A stretch of 64,000 nt of DNA from Vibrio sp. HB236076 (GCF_040957575.1 NZ_CP162601.1:496001-560000), one strand, 5' to 3'. Shown: positions 1 through 10,400, numbered from the stretch's first letter. The notes: generated by a model not told the origin, from the letters alone. A program made the numbers and translations.

Positions 1-585
1 AACACCGGCGGTATTTGCGCTTAGCTGCAACTCTCTTTTTTGGACAGCCATCAATTTTGAGGTGATTAAATACATGGGTGTCCCGTAAATATCCCCTGTC
101 CCACACTGTGTTTGACTGTTTTACACTCTGAATTCCTTGCCACTTGGAGCGAAGCGATCTTGAAACGAAGTGATCTTGCTCCTTGTTGTAGAAACCAATT
201 CAGGACACTCACTAATTTGTTGCAGTGAAATACATGGGTGTCCCGTAAATACTTCATACTGTGTCTCACTGTCTTATACTGTCCCACACTGTGTTTCACT
301 GTGCCTCACTGTTCTTCACTATCTCAAACTATATTTTTAATACTGCCTTTTCATTGGCTTAAAAATAATCATTAAATTGTCACTTGCAATGAATCTAGTT
401 TTATACAAACCTATAACTGCGGTGAATGATTTGTTGATTAATTGAACGATGGTCATGAACAGATAAGATCGGATCTTGTCTTGGCATCGAAATCACATTG
501 GCCTACATCACCTCCCTCACATGAATAAGAACAAATACCGTTTTCTAACAGCGTTAAATAAATTGGCATTAAAAGGACTTAATCG
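1..585. repeat. Gene-free repeat-rich leader region
   Basis: No gene is supported here. The stretch holds two 41-bp inverted-repeat elements (42-83 and 203-243) bounded by GGACA(C/G)(C/T)CA and TGGGTGTCC, a GCGATCTTG-type repeat at about 140-185, and a phased ACTGT array at 258-332. The last 200 bases are AT-rich and probably carry the promoter of the lipoprotein gene that starts at 586. Short ORFs here are repeat translations and are not believed. Confidence 0.7.
258..332. repeat. Phased 10-bp ACTGT array (8 units)
   Basis: ACTGT starts at 258, 268, 278, 288, 298 and 308, then ACTAT at 318 and 328: exactly 10 bp apart, with variable 5-bp fillers. It is the cleanest copy of an array type that recurs at many gene ends in the polysaccharide locus. 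Confidence 0.85.
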
Positions 586-2337
586 ATGAAAATAAAGCAA
601 CTCAGCTTAGCGGTGGCCGCCGCTCTGCTCGCCGGATGTGGTTCCGACTCCGATGGCAGCGGTGAGACAACAACCTATGAAGCCCCTTCCGTTCTCTCTG
701 CAATTGAAACTCCTATCTCGGTAACCATTGAAGATCAAGATGGTCAACTGCTCAACGCGACGGTCACGTTAATTGGTGATGACGCTAGCTACGTGGTAGA
801 AACTGGCTCTGGAGAAGCGGACAGTGATGATGAATATGATGCCCCTGATGGGTTGCTTTTATTGACCGGGCAAAATATTCCAGATGGCGTATCGAGCTTG
901 TCGTTGAAAATGGTGGTGTCGGCACCGGGGTATTTTTCGAGTAGCAGTGATGTTGCCGTCGATGTGGATGATAACTTTAGCACGACCATTGTATTGGCTT
1001 CGAAAAACATTGATTCAACAACGGTGGCGATAAAATCGGTGAGCCAAGAGTTTGAAACCGATGACTCCGGGACCGTGCTCGAAACGCTGACCTTAACCAC
1101 CGAAGCCGCGGATAGCGATGATGAAAACTTCGCGGCCATGGCGGGAGGCTCGGCCACCGTTACGATTCCAAGTAATACCATAGTGACTGATGCCGATGGC
1201 AACCCTGTGACCGGAACGCTCACCGCCGCAGTCAATTACTTCTCAAATGAACCCGAAGGCAGCGGTGAGGCGACCACCTCTTCGCTGGCCGCCTTTCCTG
1301 GTGGCTTAGATGTCGAAACCTACATTGATGAAAACGGCGATGAAGTGGACGCCGATTTCAGTTTTGCATCAGCCGGCTTTGTGGCGATTGAAATCAGTAA
1401 TGAAGACGGTGATGTTGTTAAGAATTTCAGCAATCCGACCACGATTTCGATGCAGGTTCCTGCCGCGACAGTTAATCCAGACACCGGAGCTGTGATTGCC
1501 ACCGACGATACCATCCCAATGTGGAGTTACGATGAGTTGACCGGTCAGTGGTCTCTCGAGGGCACGGCCACCGTTGGTGCGCTCGATAGTGACACCAACA
1601 CCTACACCGTCAGTATGGATGTCGATCACTTATCTTATTGGAACCTCGATTGGTATGGCGCGCGTTGTAGCAATAACCCATTGCAAATCAGTGTACTCAA
1701 TAGTATAGGGGGGCAAAATAGTTCTCCATTGGCGATGAAATTGCAACGCAGTGGCTACAGCAAATATCGCTCTTCGGGTTATTGGGGGGATAACAGCCAA
1801 TTAACCATCTACAACCCGCCCAACTTTAGCGACCTCAATATAGAATTTTTTGTCGATGGGCAGTCTGCTTTGACCCACGTTAACGGCGTTTCTGTTGGCA
1901 GCGATAACACCTACACCGGTTCGATTTGTGATTTACACAATGGCACGATTACTGTCGATGTGGCCGAGCCGGACTATGTTGAAGTCGATATCGCTAACCG
2001 CACCGTGTGTGAGCAAGACACCAGTATTGCCACTCAGCAACCGGGGTACATTTACATTCGCGAGCTGGGCACCTCTTATTACAACGCCTACCGTTATTGG
2101 GGCTACACTCAAGCCGACAGCCAGTTGGTTCAAAACCTAAAACAAGAGACGGATTACTATGTTTATTCCTACGTGTATGGCCAAGGCTACCGCTCTTTTA
2201 CTCACACCACGGGTAATGCCGCAACGGAAAGTTTGAATATTGACTATCCGGTGACTTGTGAGATAGCCGAAGAAGAAGTGCCGACCGGTTCTTCGTCTGG
2301 ATCATCAGGCGGTGATTCCGGTAATACTGGTGCTTAG
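586..2337 (+). CDS. Surface lipoprotein with CILP-like module
   Basis: A 583-residue predicted lipoprotein. The N-terminus has a short charged start, a hydrophobic stretch and the lipobox LLAGC (Cys18), followed by an acidic Ser/Gly/Asp linker, so it should be lipidated and exported, possibly to the outer surface. Residues about 35-130 resemble a carboxypeptidase-regulatory-like beta-sandwich. Residues about 190-365, with the pattern TIPSNTIVTDADGNPVTG, then IPMWSYDELTGQW and HLSYWNLDW, resemble the CILP/FAM171-type module of other proteobacterial lipoproteins. The C-terminus is a low-complexity Ser/Gly tail. A ribosome site (AAAAGGA, 571-577) supports the start. The gene is monocistronic between repeat regions. 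The domain reading is by eye and the function is unknown; surface adhesion or scaffolding is only a guess. Confidence 0.75.
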   Translation: MKIKQLSLAVAAALLAGCGSDSDGSGETTTYEAPSVLSAIETPISVTIEDQDGQLLNATVTLIGDDASYVVETGSGEADSDDEYDAPDGLLLLTGQNIPDGVSSLSLKMVVSAPGYFSSSSDVAVDVDDNFSTTIVLASKNIDSTTVAIKSVSQEFETDDSGTVLETLTLTTEAADSDDENFAAMAGGSATVTIPSNTIVTDADGNPVTGTLTAAVNYFSNEPEGSGEATTSSLAAFPGGLDVETYIDENGDEVDADFSFASAGFVAIEISNEDGDVVKNFSNPTTISMQVPAATVNPDTGAVIATDDTIPMWSYDELTGQWSLEGTATVGALDSDTNTYTVSMDVDHLSYWNLDWYGARCSNNPLQISVLNSIGGQNSSPLAMKLQRSGYSKYRSSGYWGDNSQLTIYNPPNFSDLNIEFFVDGQSALTHVNGVSVGSDNTYTGSICDLHNGTITVDVAEPDYVEVDIANRTVCEQDTSIATQQPGYIYIRELGTSYYNAYRYWGYTQADSQLVQNLKQETDYYVYSYVYGQGYRSFTHTTGNAATESLNIDYPVTCEIAEEEVPTGSSSGSSGGDSGNTGA

Positions 2338-2394
2338 AAACTAGTGAATGACAGTGTGACACAGTCCGCTTCACTTAACACAGTGAAATACAGT

Positions 2395-3690
2395 TAAGAA
2401 ACCCGACTGTGCTTCACTGTTTTTATTTGGTTTTACCTAATTCAAACGGGGTCGGATTTTCGAGATAGGCTGATCTGGCCCAGTGCTCGGTCTTATGCGA
2501 ATCCGACCCCTAGAAGTGAGGAAGCAAATGGGAATGGAATGAGCGTTGATGTCGGTGCCGTCATTGGTGTCGATTGCTAAGGTCAGTCTTTGTTCTTTGC
2601 CAAGTGTGTTCGAGCCATAGGGGTCGGATCCACAAGCGTTGAGTGCAAGTTGTGATTGCGTCGATCCCGCGAATCCGACCCCAAGTGAACGCTTTGGCTT
2701 ACCATGATCCAAATGCTATTCCCCCTGGTCTTACTCGCTGCCAATCCGATGATCGCGAACACCTTTACTCGGTGGTCTGCATTCCCACGCGAGAGCATGG
2801 GAACGAGGGAATGCAGTTAAGAAGTCCGGCTGCGTTTCACTGTCTTTATTTGGTTTTACCTAATTCAAACGGGGTCGGATTTGCGAGATAGGCTGGCCTG
2901 GCCCAGTGCTCGGTCTTATGCGAATCCGACCCCTAGAAGTTAGGAAGCAAATGGGAATGGAATGAGCGTTGATGTCGGTGCCGTCATTGGTGTCAATTGC
3001 TAAGGTCAGTCTTTGTTCTTGCCAAGTGTGTTCGAGCTATAGGGGTCGGATCCACAAGCGTTGAGTGCAAGTTGTGATTGTGTCGATCGCGCGAATCCGA
3101 CCCCAAGTGGACGCTTTGGGTTGCCATGATCCAAATGCTATTCACCCTGGTCTTACTCGCTGCCAATCCGATCATCGTGAACACCTTTACTCGGCGGTCT
3201 GCATTCCCACGCGGGAGCATGGGAACGAGGGAATGCAGTTAAGAAGTCCGACTGCGTTTCACTGTCTTTATTTGGTTTTACCTAATTCAAACGGGGTCGG
3301 ATTTGCGAGATAGCTTGACCTGGCCCAGTGCTCGGTCTTGTGCGGATCCGACCCCTAGGAGTGAGGAAGCAAATGGGGATGGAATGAGCGTTGATGTCGG
3401 TGCCGTCATTGATGTCGATTGCTAAGGTCAGTCTTGCTTGTTTTCCAAGTGAGTTCGATCTCTAGGGGTCGGATCCACAAGCGTTCAGTGCAAGTTGTGA
3501 TTGTGTCGATCGCGCGAATCCGACCCCAAGTGAACGCTTTGGGTTGCCATGATCCAAATGCTATTCGCCCTGGTCTTACTCGCTGCCAATCCGATCATCG
3601 AGAACACTTGTACTCTGTGGTCTGCATTCCCACGCGGGAGCATGGGAACGAGGGAATGCAGTTAAGAAGTCCGACTGTATTTCACTGTCT
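2395..3690. repeat. Three tandem ~423-bp repeats
   Basis: GGGGTCGG landmarks at 2448, 2871 and 3293 give periods of 423 and 422 bp. Each unit contains a 63-bp A module (2448-2510, 2871-2933, 3293-3355), a spacer of about 109 bp, a 63-bp B module (2620-2682, 3042-3104, 3465-3527), then a tail with a hairpin whose arms are CATTCCC and GGGAATG, and a short ACTGT stretch. The copies differ by scattered substitutions and small indels, so they are not an assembly duplicate. Confidence 0.9.
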
Positions 3691-3849
3691 TAAACTATGT
3701 TTGACTGTTTTATACTCTGGTTTTCCTTGCTACTTGAAGCGAAGCGATCTTGGAACGAAGTGATCTTGCTCCTTGTTTTAAAAACCAATTCAGGACACCC
3801 ATCAATTTGTTGCGGTGAAATACCTGGGTGTCCTGTAAAAAAGTAAAAC

Positions 3850-3963
3850 ACAGTCCACTGCGCTTAACACAGTGAATGACAGTGAAACACAGTTCTCAAA
3901 GATAAGATCTAGGTTTTACTGTTTTTTTACTGTCTTACACTGTGTTTGACTGTCCCATACTGT
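3850..3963. repeat. ACAGT/ACTGT inverted array
   Basis: ACAGT occurs at 3850, 3869, 3879 and 3889 and ACTGT at 3918, 3929, 3939, 3949 and 3959. The two orientations face each other, so transcripts could fold into a long imperfect hairpin. It lies downstream of the minus-strand gene that stops at 4059. Confidence 0.8.
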
Positions 3964-4058
3964 TTCCCTAATTTATTGCGGTGAAATACATGGGTGTCCC
4001 GTAAATACCTCCCGTGAAATACCTGGGTGTCCCGTAAATACTCCTGTCCCACTCCGCC

Positions 4059-6065
4059 TTACACGGCGCTCAACTGATCGACGCACTGCTCTGAAATATC
4101 AGCCAAAAACTCGACTTTTTCCGCCTCATCTTTCCAAGGCCAAGGGCACCGTGTTTGATGGTTTATGCGTTGCTTTAAGGCCTGATTGCGCTTCAACTGC
4201 GCCTCATTCTTAAACGTCGGGGCATCTTGCGATAATAAACCGTGATCAATGGCCGGAAACAAGGTGATTTTTTTCGCGACGCCATGTTGATCATCACCAT
4301 AGCCTTCAATAATGGTATGGCCATGCTTAACAAAGCGCTCCGTCCATTCAACGTGTCCAGCGCCATAGCCTTCAAAGCGCGGGTCGAGATAACCCACCGC
4401 CTCGAGCACATCGCAGTAACAACCGGTGCATTGGCCAGTGACTAATCGACAAGCAAATGGGTCGTAAGCCTGGCCGTTACCGGCAAACACCGCGCCTTCT
4501 TTTTTGATGATACGCTGGTGCGCAAAATTGATATGCCCCCATAAAAAGCTCGCCACGACCCAGTCGTGAAACCAGGTATCATCGATAGGGCGGCAATCAT
4601 CCTCAAGCAAAATCGTAACATCACACTGCTGCTGGTGATGAAGGTAATAAAGCGCGCGGTTTTTATTACGCACCACGCCGCGGTTGACGCCCTGAGAGCA
4701 GGCAATGCCCTGAGAGCGACACCATTGTGACGTGTTATCACTGCTGCCATCGTCGGCGACAAATAAACGCACAGAGCGCAATACCGGGTGAGCGTCTGCG
4801 GCGTGAATCCCGGTATGCTCTATCACGGAGTTGACGGTTTTTTTAAGATCGGACAAGCGGTTATAAGTCACAATGCCAATGCCTAGCTTAATGGTCGCAA
4901 GAAATCGAGTCTTTAGCCTCTCGTAGTGCTGGGCAATTAACCGGTCTGTGGGCGCGGCTTTTTTGGCCATCGCGATAAAGGCAAACGCATGGCGAATATG
5001 GCTTGTTTGATAGGTTAAGGCTAATCGATAACAGGTCTCTTGAGACAACCCCAGCGTATGAACCAAGGCCACGGCACTGATTGAAGCGTGCTGTAAAATA
5101 AAATCGACCCCCGCTATCAGCGTATGGGCATTGGTGTAGTGTTCGATGAGTTTTTTGGCCATCGGCAGATCCAGTTTAACGGCGTCAATGGTGGCGTAAT
5201 CCTTGTCGCAATACTCTGGTCCCAGTAAATGATGCAGACGCTGATTTTCTTCATTGAGCGTGGATTGCACTTGGTCAAGCTCTTGCTCGGTTAATAAAAA
5301 TGTATCCTCATCGACACTGTGACTAAAAAAGCCTCGACCTTGCTGGTTCAGTTGATCGCCAATGATCGTTGGGTGAGTTTGATTGAGGTGAGCCAAAAAA
5401 CGCGTTGAGAGATTACCAAACCCCTGATTGCTATGGTGGAGCGTAAAGTCTGTGGTGTCTAAGCCCATGCGCAACAACATCGACATGACCGCACCAGGCT
5501 CAGTTTGCGCGTCTTGTTCAAAGTTGCAAAACACCATGTTATCGGTAAATACGCTTTGCAGTGTTTCAATGATGTCGCTTTTGCGCTGCACCGTCAGGTT
5601 ATCTAATCGACCATTGGCCGACTTAATCCGCTCTTGCAGTTCTGAGCACGTAAATCGATAGGGTTTGCGGACCGAACAAAATACTGTTAAATCAAACCCT
5701 TTACTGACAATGTTTTCTTTCAATGCTTGCAGTGCCTTCTGTGGCAGCATCGAAATGTCTTCGCCTGAGAGAATAATGTTGGTCTCCATATTGAGTAGTT
5801 GTTCGATTTGTTGCTGATAATCTCGGTTGGCGTCATCAATAATGCGACTGTCGCCATTTTTGATGTTGATGTGATAATGCTCAGGTTGTGAGCAGTAGAG
5901 TGAATAAAAAGGGATCGAGTGATTGATGATGGCCTGATCGTGGCGATAAAAAATCGGGTAAAACCAATGTTGTTGAGAAAGGGCTTTGGCATTGCCAGCC
6001 AGGGTTTGTTGAATCGAAGAGGTGGCGGTTTTGTGTAGCCCGACATGGAGGATTAATCGTTTCAT
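4059..6065 (-). CDS. Sulfotransferase-like / GT2 fusion protein
   Basis: A 668-residue bifunctional candidate. Residues 1 to about 320 form a sulfotransferase-like domain with a PAPS-loop-type motif, GLHKTATSSIQ (9-19), and a second Arg/Ser element, CSVRKPYRFTCSELQ (130-144). Residues about 345-390 match a helical module shared with other proteins of this locus. Residues about 393-625 are a GT-A glycosyltransferase (GIGIVTYNRLSDL; VADDGSSDNTSQW; the acidic metal motif LLEDDCRP; a GHVEWTERF acceptor-side motif). AAGGAAGG precedes the ATG. It is a paralogue of the 643-residue protein at 32289-34220, and both sit directly downstream of a double-GT2 gene. Expected role: add a sugar and possibly a sulfate to the same polysaccharide in the cytoplasm. 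The sulfate donor is inferred from family resemblance only. Confidence 0.75.
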   Translation of the reverse strand: MKRLILHVGLHKTATSSIQQTLAGNAKALSQQHWFYPIFYRHDQAIINHSIPFYSLYCSQPEHYHINIKNGDSRIIDDANRDYQQQIEQLLNMETNIILSGEDISMLPQKALQALKENIVSKGFDLTVFCSVRKPYRFTCSELQERIKSANGRLDNLTVQRKSDIIETLQSVFTDNMVFCNFEQDAQTEPGAVMSMLLRMGLDTTDFTLHHSNQGFGNLSTRFLAHLNQTHPTIIGDQLNQQGRGFFSHSVDEDTFLLTEQELDQVQSTLNEENQRLHHLLGPEYCDKDYATIDAVKLDLPMAKKLIEHYTNAHTLIAGVDFILQHASISAVALVHTLGLSQETCYRLALTYQTSHIRHAFAFIAMAKKAAPTDRLIAQHYERLKTRFLATIKLGIGIVTYNRLSDLKKTVNSVIEHTGIHAADAHPVLRSVRLFVADDGSSDNTSQWCRSQGIACSQGVNRGVVRNKNRALYYLHHQQQCDVTILLEDDCRPIDDTWFHDWVVASFLWGHINFAHQRIIKKEGAVFAGNGQAYDPFACRLVTGQCTGCYCDVLEAVGYLDPRFEGYGAGHVEWTERFVKHGHTIIEGYGDDQHGVAKKITLFPAIDHGLLSQDAPTFKNEAQLKRNQALKQRINHQTRCPWPWKDEAEKVEFLADISEQCVDQLSAV

Positions 6066-6228
6066 GGTGCCTTCCTTGGTTGGTATGATTTTATATAGAT
6101 CGCTTCGCTACAAGATCGCTGCACTTCAAGGACGCTTCGCTAAAGTGACAAGAAAGGTCAAAACCGATTTGTTTGGGTTTTAAGTCTTTTTCTTTCCACT
6201 TGGAGCGAAGCGAACTTGTTCCTGCATC
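6066..6228. repeat. GCGATCTTG/CAAGATCGC-type repeats between cistrons
   Basis: The 163-bp gap between two minus-strand genes carries copies of the CTTCGCT...CAAGATCGC family and the phrase AAGTGACAAGAAAGGTC, also seen at 13424-13440 and 14158-14175. Confidence 0.7.
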
Positions 6229-9066
6229 TCACTGAATGATCGAAAAGTCCTCACTGGTCAGTGACAAATTTGGGCTATAGAAAGGATCGGGCTGTTGATG
6301 GGTGGCCCAAGTGCGCATCATATATTCCATCTCCGTATTAAAACGGGCGACTTTTTCCGGGTTATCTTCCGCGCCGCGAGAGATGGATTCATGGTGATAC
6401 AACTCAGCGTAGGGCGTCCACACATTGCGATAACCCGCTTGTTTCACTTTTAAGCAAAAATCCACATCGTTAAAAGCGACCGACAGATGCTCTTCATTCA
6501 AGCCTTGCACTTGGTCAAAAACCGATTTGCGGATCACCAGGCACGCTGCCGTTACCGCGGAATAATTCTGTACGATTTGCAAACGACTAAAGTAACCGTG
6601 GGCACTGCGCTTAAAATGCTTATGAGAATGCCCAGCCACGCCGCCAATCCCCATTACCACACCGGCGTGTTGAATGGTGTCGTTCGGGTAGTAAAGTTTG
6701 GCGCCGACACAGCCAATGTCTTCGCGCAGCGCATGAGAAACCATCTCCGTAAGCCAATCTGGGCTTATTACTTCAATGTCGTTGTTGATCAACCCCAGCA
6801 CCTCACCGTTGGCGTGTTGAGCAGCAAAATTATTGATGGCGGAGTAATTGAATGGATACGGGTATCTCAGCACGGTGACTTGCTCGTGCTGGCTCAGCTG
6901 ATCAAAATAGGCGAGGGCGTCGGGATCATCGGAGTTATTGTCGACTAACAGGATTTCAACGTTGTGATAGGTCGACTTTTCGAGAATAGAGTCGATCGCT
7001 TGTTGGGTGATCTCATGGCCGTTATAGGTTGGAATGATCAAAGATACCAATGGGTTATCTTGGACTGGCCACGTTACCTTGTAGAGGTTGTCTTGCAAGC
7101 CCCGTTCGACGTCAACGTTTTTTGCCAATGCGTGAAAGTGATCTTTCAGTGCCTTGATCCCCGCTTCGGTCGTGTAAGATTTGGCGTCGGCGCCTGAAGC
7201 GGTCGAGCCTTCTATCACACGCCAGTGATAAAGCACTTTGGGAATGTGCACTATGTTGGCGTGGTCGATTTCTCGCGAATAGCGCAGCAACAAGTCGAAA
7301 TCTTGGCTGCCTTCATAGCCCAACCGAAAACCGCCGATGCGTTTGATAATCGCCGTTTTATACACCCCTAAATGGGAGACGTAATTTTGGCTGTAGAGGA
7401 GATCGAGATTCCAGTCTGATTTAAAATGCGGATCAAAACGGGCGCCATCTTCACTCATCTTATCTTCATCGCTGTAGAGCAACTCGGTATCCGGTGCCAG
7501 GTTTACCTGTTTTACAATGTGGTACAAAGCGTGTTGATGTAACTCATCATCGTGATCCAACAGCGCGGTCCATTCACCGATCGCCATGTCTAAAGCGCTG
7601 TTACTCGCCGCCGAAATGTGGCCATTTTGTTCACGAAACACCACATTAATCCGCTTATCTTGGGCGGCGTAATGCTCCAATACGTCACGAACGTGTGCTT
7701 GAGAAGAGCAATCATCGGCCAAACACAACTGCCAGTCGGGGTAGGATTGCTCAATCACCGATTCAATACAGGCCTCAAGCAGCGCTCGGTCGGGGTTGTA
7801 CACCGGCACCACAATCGATATTAACGGGCGGTGCTCAAAACGGTCCAAATCGCGACTGATGGCAGCAAAGTGGTCGTTTTCATTGTTCAGTCGCCATAGT
7901 AAATACGGGTCAATGTGCTGCTCGGCCTTGGCGAGTGTCGAAAATTGGCTGTGTTTGCGCCCTTCTTGTAAGCCGTTTAAAGCAAAATGAGACAATAAAG
8001 ACAGCTCCCAACTCGCCAAGTCGGGGTTTTCTTGTTGATAAATCAGCGGATCAAAGTAAGGCGTGGGGGCGCGATATTCCAATTCCCCGTTGGTTAGGTA
8101 GTGATAAAAGGCATTCACCCCGTCTTCGGCCACATCGATATTATTGGCGAGGTAATAACGAGTATTGAAATGCGCATGAGGGCTGCGGCCAAAGCGCTCG
8201 CCTTTGATCACGTAATCATAGAGCTTATTGGAGTGGATCATTTCTTGGTGCGGGACCTGGCGCAGGTAATAGGCTTCATCCCACAGCATCGAGTCGCCAA
8301 TGGTTTGCGCAATCAACGAAATCGGGATGGCGTTGCAGTATTGAATGCTGTCGAGCAGCTTTTTCGACTCAATTTGACCATGGTGGTCGGCGCACAAACA
8401 TTGCTCGTGCTGATTGTAAAAGACCACCTGATAATCTAACTTGGCCTTGTTAAACCAAAAGGGCTCAATGTGAAAGGTGTCCAAGTAAAATTGAAAACCG
8501 TAGACGGGCACCTCAATCTCTTTCGGCACGTCCAAACGCAGGTGTTCTAAGGGTAAGGTAACGATACTCTGGTGGCCGATAAAGATCTCAGCATGCGTCG
8601 CCCCCACACACCAACCACTGAAAATGCCTTCTGGGTCTAATGGGTCGAGTTGGTAAAGGGTGGCAATGACGCTATCTAAATCGAGCGCTTGTTGAAGTTG
8701 TTGACGATCAATTAAGCAACGTTCACGATAGGCAATGTCTTCGCCGATGAGAAATTCCGCCAACAGCTCAATATGGTCCAGATGACGCCACATCGGGCGA
8801 ATGTCGCTCACTTGCAGAGGGTAGAAAAACCCAGAGCGGGCATCGTAAAGTTGGCCGAGCAAGTCGGGTCGATAGCGTTGGCATGACACTTCGGCAATAA
8901 ATTCTTTTTGCAGGTAGAGTTTTACGCTTTCTGCGCCTTGTGCCCAGCCTTTTAATTCTCCGTCAACAAGCCCATCTAAGTAACAATTTGGTAGGGCGGT
9001 ATTGATTGCCTTAAGATTGCTATTGTGTTGAAAAGACGATTCCCTTGTCAGTTGTATGCTCACCAT
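6229..9066 (-). CDS. Large double-GT2 glycosyltransferase
   Basis: The ATG at 9066 has AAAGGAG at a proper distance; a GTG nine bases upstream lies too close to it. The product is 945 residues. The N-terminal part holds two copies of a GW(A/C)xGA beta-domain (about 40-110 and 150-215), then repeats of the type YYLxxNxDVAxxGxNxxxHYxxxG (about 285-375). Two GT2 catalytic domains follow: about 412-625 (ISIVVPVYN, LADDCSS, DHDDE) and about 670-900 (SLIIPTYNG, LVDNNSDD, NNDIE, with FNDVDFCLK and LYHHESISRG at the acceptor side). This two-domain layout is typical of O-antigen or capsule rhamnosyl/glycosyltransferases that add two residues. Catalytic halves are very close to the proteins at 34221-36683 and 36741-39224. 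Linkage and sugar cannot be told from sequence. Confidence 0.85.
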   Translation of the reverse strand: MVSIQLTRESSFQHNSNLKAINTALPNCYLDGLVDGELKGWAQGAESVKLYLQKEFIAEVSCQRYRPDLLGQLYDARSGFFYPLQVSDIRPMWRHLDHIELLAEFLIGEDIAYRERCLIDRQQLQQALDLDSVIATLYQLDPLDPEGIFSGWCVGATHAEIFIGHQSIVTLPLEHLRLDVPKEIEVPVYGFQFYLDTFHIEPFWFNKAKLDYQVVFYNQHEQCLCADHHGQIESKKLLDSIQYCNAIPISLIAQTIGDSMLWDEAYYLRQVPHQEMIHSNKLYDYVIKGERFGRSPHAHFNTRYYLANNIDVAEDGVNAFYHYLTNGELEYRAPTPYFDPLIYQQENPDLASWELSLLSHFALNGLQEGRKHSQFSTLAKAEQHIDPYLLWRLNNENDHFAAISRDLDRFEHRPLISIVVPVYNPDRALLEACIESVIEQSYPDWQLCLADDCSSQAHVRDVLEHYAAQDKRINVVFREQNGHISAASNSALDMAIGEWTALLDHDDELHQHALYHIVKQVNLAPDTELLYSDEDKMSEDGARFDPHFKSDWNLDLLYSQNYVSHLGVYKTAIIKRIGGFRLGYEGSQDFDLLLRYSREIDHANIVHIPKVLYHWRVIEGSTASGADAKSYTTEAGIKALKDHFHALAKNVDVERGLQDNLYKVTWPVQDNPLVSLIIPTYNGHEITQQAIDSILEKSTYHNVEILLVDNNSDDPDALAYFDQLSQHEQVTVLRYPYPFNYSAINNFAAQHANGEVLGLINNDIEVISPDWLTEMVSHALREDIGCVGAKLYYPNDTIQHAGVVMGIGGVAGHSHKHFKRSAHGYFSRLQIVQNYSAVTAACLVIRKSVFDQVQGLNEEHLSVAFNDVDFCLKVKQAGYRNVWTPYAELYHHESISRGAEDNPEKVARFNTEMEYMMRTWATHQQPDPFYSPNLSLTSEDFSIIQ

Positions 9067-9630
9067 CGCGCTCACTCCTTTGCCATCTATCGTTGTTATT
9101 GTGTGTTGTTCAAGGTTCCATAGGTGTTGTATTTATTGCTTGCTCTTGCCCTGTGCTCACTCTCCCTGCCTGTTGGTTTTCGGCAATCGGGATGGGTGTG
9201 TGTCAGTGTTGTTATTGATAATGTTGGTAGTGAATAAGCGCGAGTCTATGTGAATTTTTTGACTCGGTCATTTTAGGATGTTGTGACTTTTGGTATGTAA
9301 TCAGCCAGTAGTGTGAGTCGGCGGTTTGTTCATTAAGTTGTTTTAAATCAATTATTTGAACTCGAGTCTTGTGGTGTTTGATTAAGGTTTTATTGCAATT
9401 GGTTGCTTTGTTTTTCTCACGCTTGAGATTGGGCTGTAAGTCGTTGATTAACGAAATACAAAGGTAGAATAGTGGCTAAGTGAACAGTGTGTTATTGCAC
9501 TTGCATTCTCATTGTTGAGATTGGCTTTTTTAATCAAAAATAGCAATCAAAGACAGGAATCAAGAGCCAAGTGAGTTCGACCCCAGTGATGTCTTTGGTT
9601 ATCTTTAAGTGATGTTTGACGGTCTCAAAC

Positions 9631-9864
9631 GGGGTCGGATTTGCGAGATAGGCTGGCCTGACCCAGTGCTCGGTCTTATGCGGATCCGTCCCTAGAAGTG
9701 AGGAAGTGAGTGGAGACTGAATGAGCGTTGATGTTGGTGCCGTCATTGGTGTCAATTGCTAAGGTCAGTCTTTGTTCTTTGCCAAGTGAGTTCGAGCCAT
9801 AGGGGTCGGATCCACAAGCGTTGAGTGCAAGTTGTGATTGTGTCGATCCCGCGAATCCGACCCC
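9631..9864. repeat. 235-bp composite repeat, copy 4
   Basis: A module 9631-9692 (right end degenerate, CCGTCC) and B module 9802-9864, with the usual spacer of about 109 bp between them. Confidence 0.85.
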
Positions 9865-9912
9865 AAGTGATGTCTTTGGTTATCTTTAAGTGATGTTTTG
9901 ACGGTCTCAAAC

Positions 9913-10146
9913 GGGGTCGGATTTGCGAGATAGGCTGACCTGGTCCAGTGCTCGGTCTTATTCGGATCCGACCCCTAGGAGTGATGAAACAAATGGGGTG
10001 GAATGAGCGTTGATGTTGGTGCCGTCATTGGTGTCAATTGCTAAGGTCAGTCTTTGTTTTTTGCCAAGTGAGTTCGAGCCATAGGGGTCGGATCCACAAG
10101 CGTTGAGTGCAAGTTGTGATTGTGTCGATCCCGCGAATCCGACCCC
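9913..10146. repeat. 235-bp composite repeat, copy 5
   Basis: A module 9913-9975 and B module 10084-10146, bounded by GGGGTCGG and CCGACCCC. It shares the order and orientation of the other copies. Confidence 0.87.
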
Positions 10147-10400
10147 AAGTGATGCCTTTGGTTATCTTTAAGTGATGTTTTGACGGTCAGTCGGTGCTTT
10201 TGGGTTGCCATGATCCAAATGCTATTCACGCTAATTTCCCTTGCTGCCCATTCGAGTATCGTAAACACGAAAGGAAATATTAATCCCATGTTTTTAAAGA
10301 GCATTGTTCTTTTTACACTGTCTTTTGATTTTCCTTGCTACTTGGAGCGAAGCGATCTTGGAACGAAGTGATCTTGCTCCTTGTTGTAGAAACCAATTCA

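Larger units (their letters stand above)
2338..4058. repeat. Gene-free repeat block with tandem 423-bp units
   Basis: This 1.7-kb block contains three tandem copies of a roughly 423-bp unit (about 2395-3690), a GCGATCTTG-type repeat (3735-3775), a 41-bp GGACACCCA element (3793-3833), ACAGT/ACTGT arrays (3850-3963) and two TGGGTGTCC half sites (3991-3999, 4024-4032). Open frames of 70-114 codons recur in every unit only because the DNA is repeated. Confidence 0.8.

Noticed and set aside
2437..3763. Short ORFs of 70-114 codons repeated in each copy of the composite repeat, also at 10047-10304 and 10561-10818
   Set aside because: They look conserved only because the DNA is repeated. They have no ribosome sites or protein-like motifs, and indels between copies shift the frames.
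6487..8439. Plus-strand ORFs of 60-150 codons opposite the double-GT2 gene
   Set aside because: They are antisense shadows of a long, well-supported gene. None has motifs or upstream ribosome sites.
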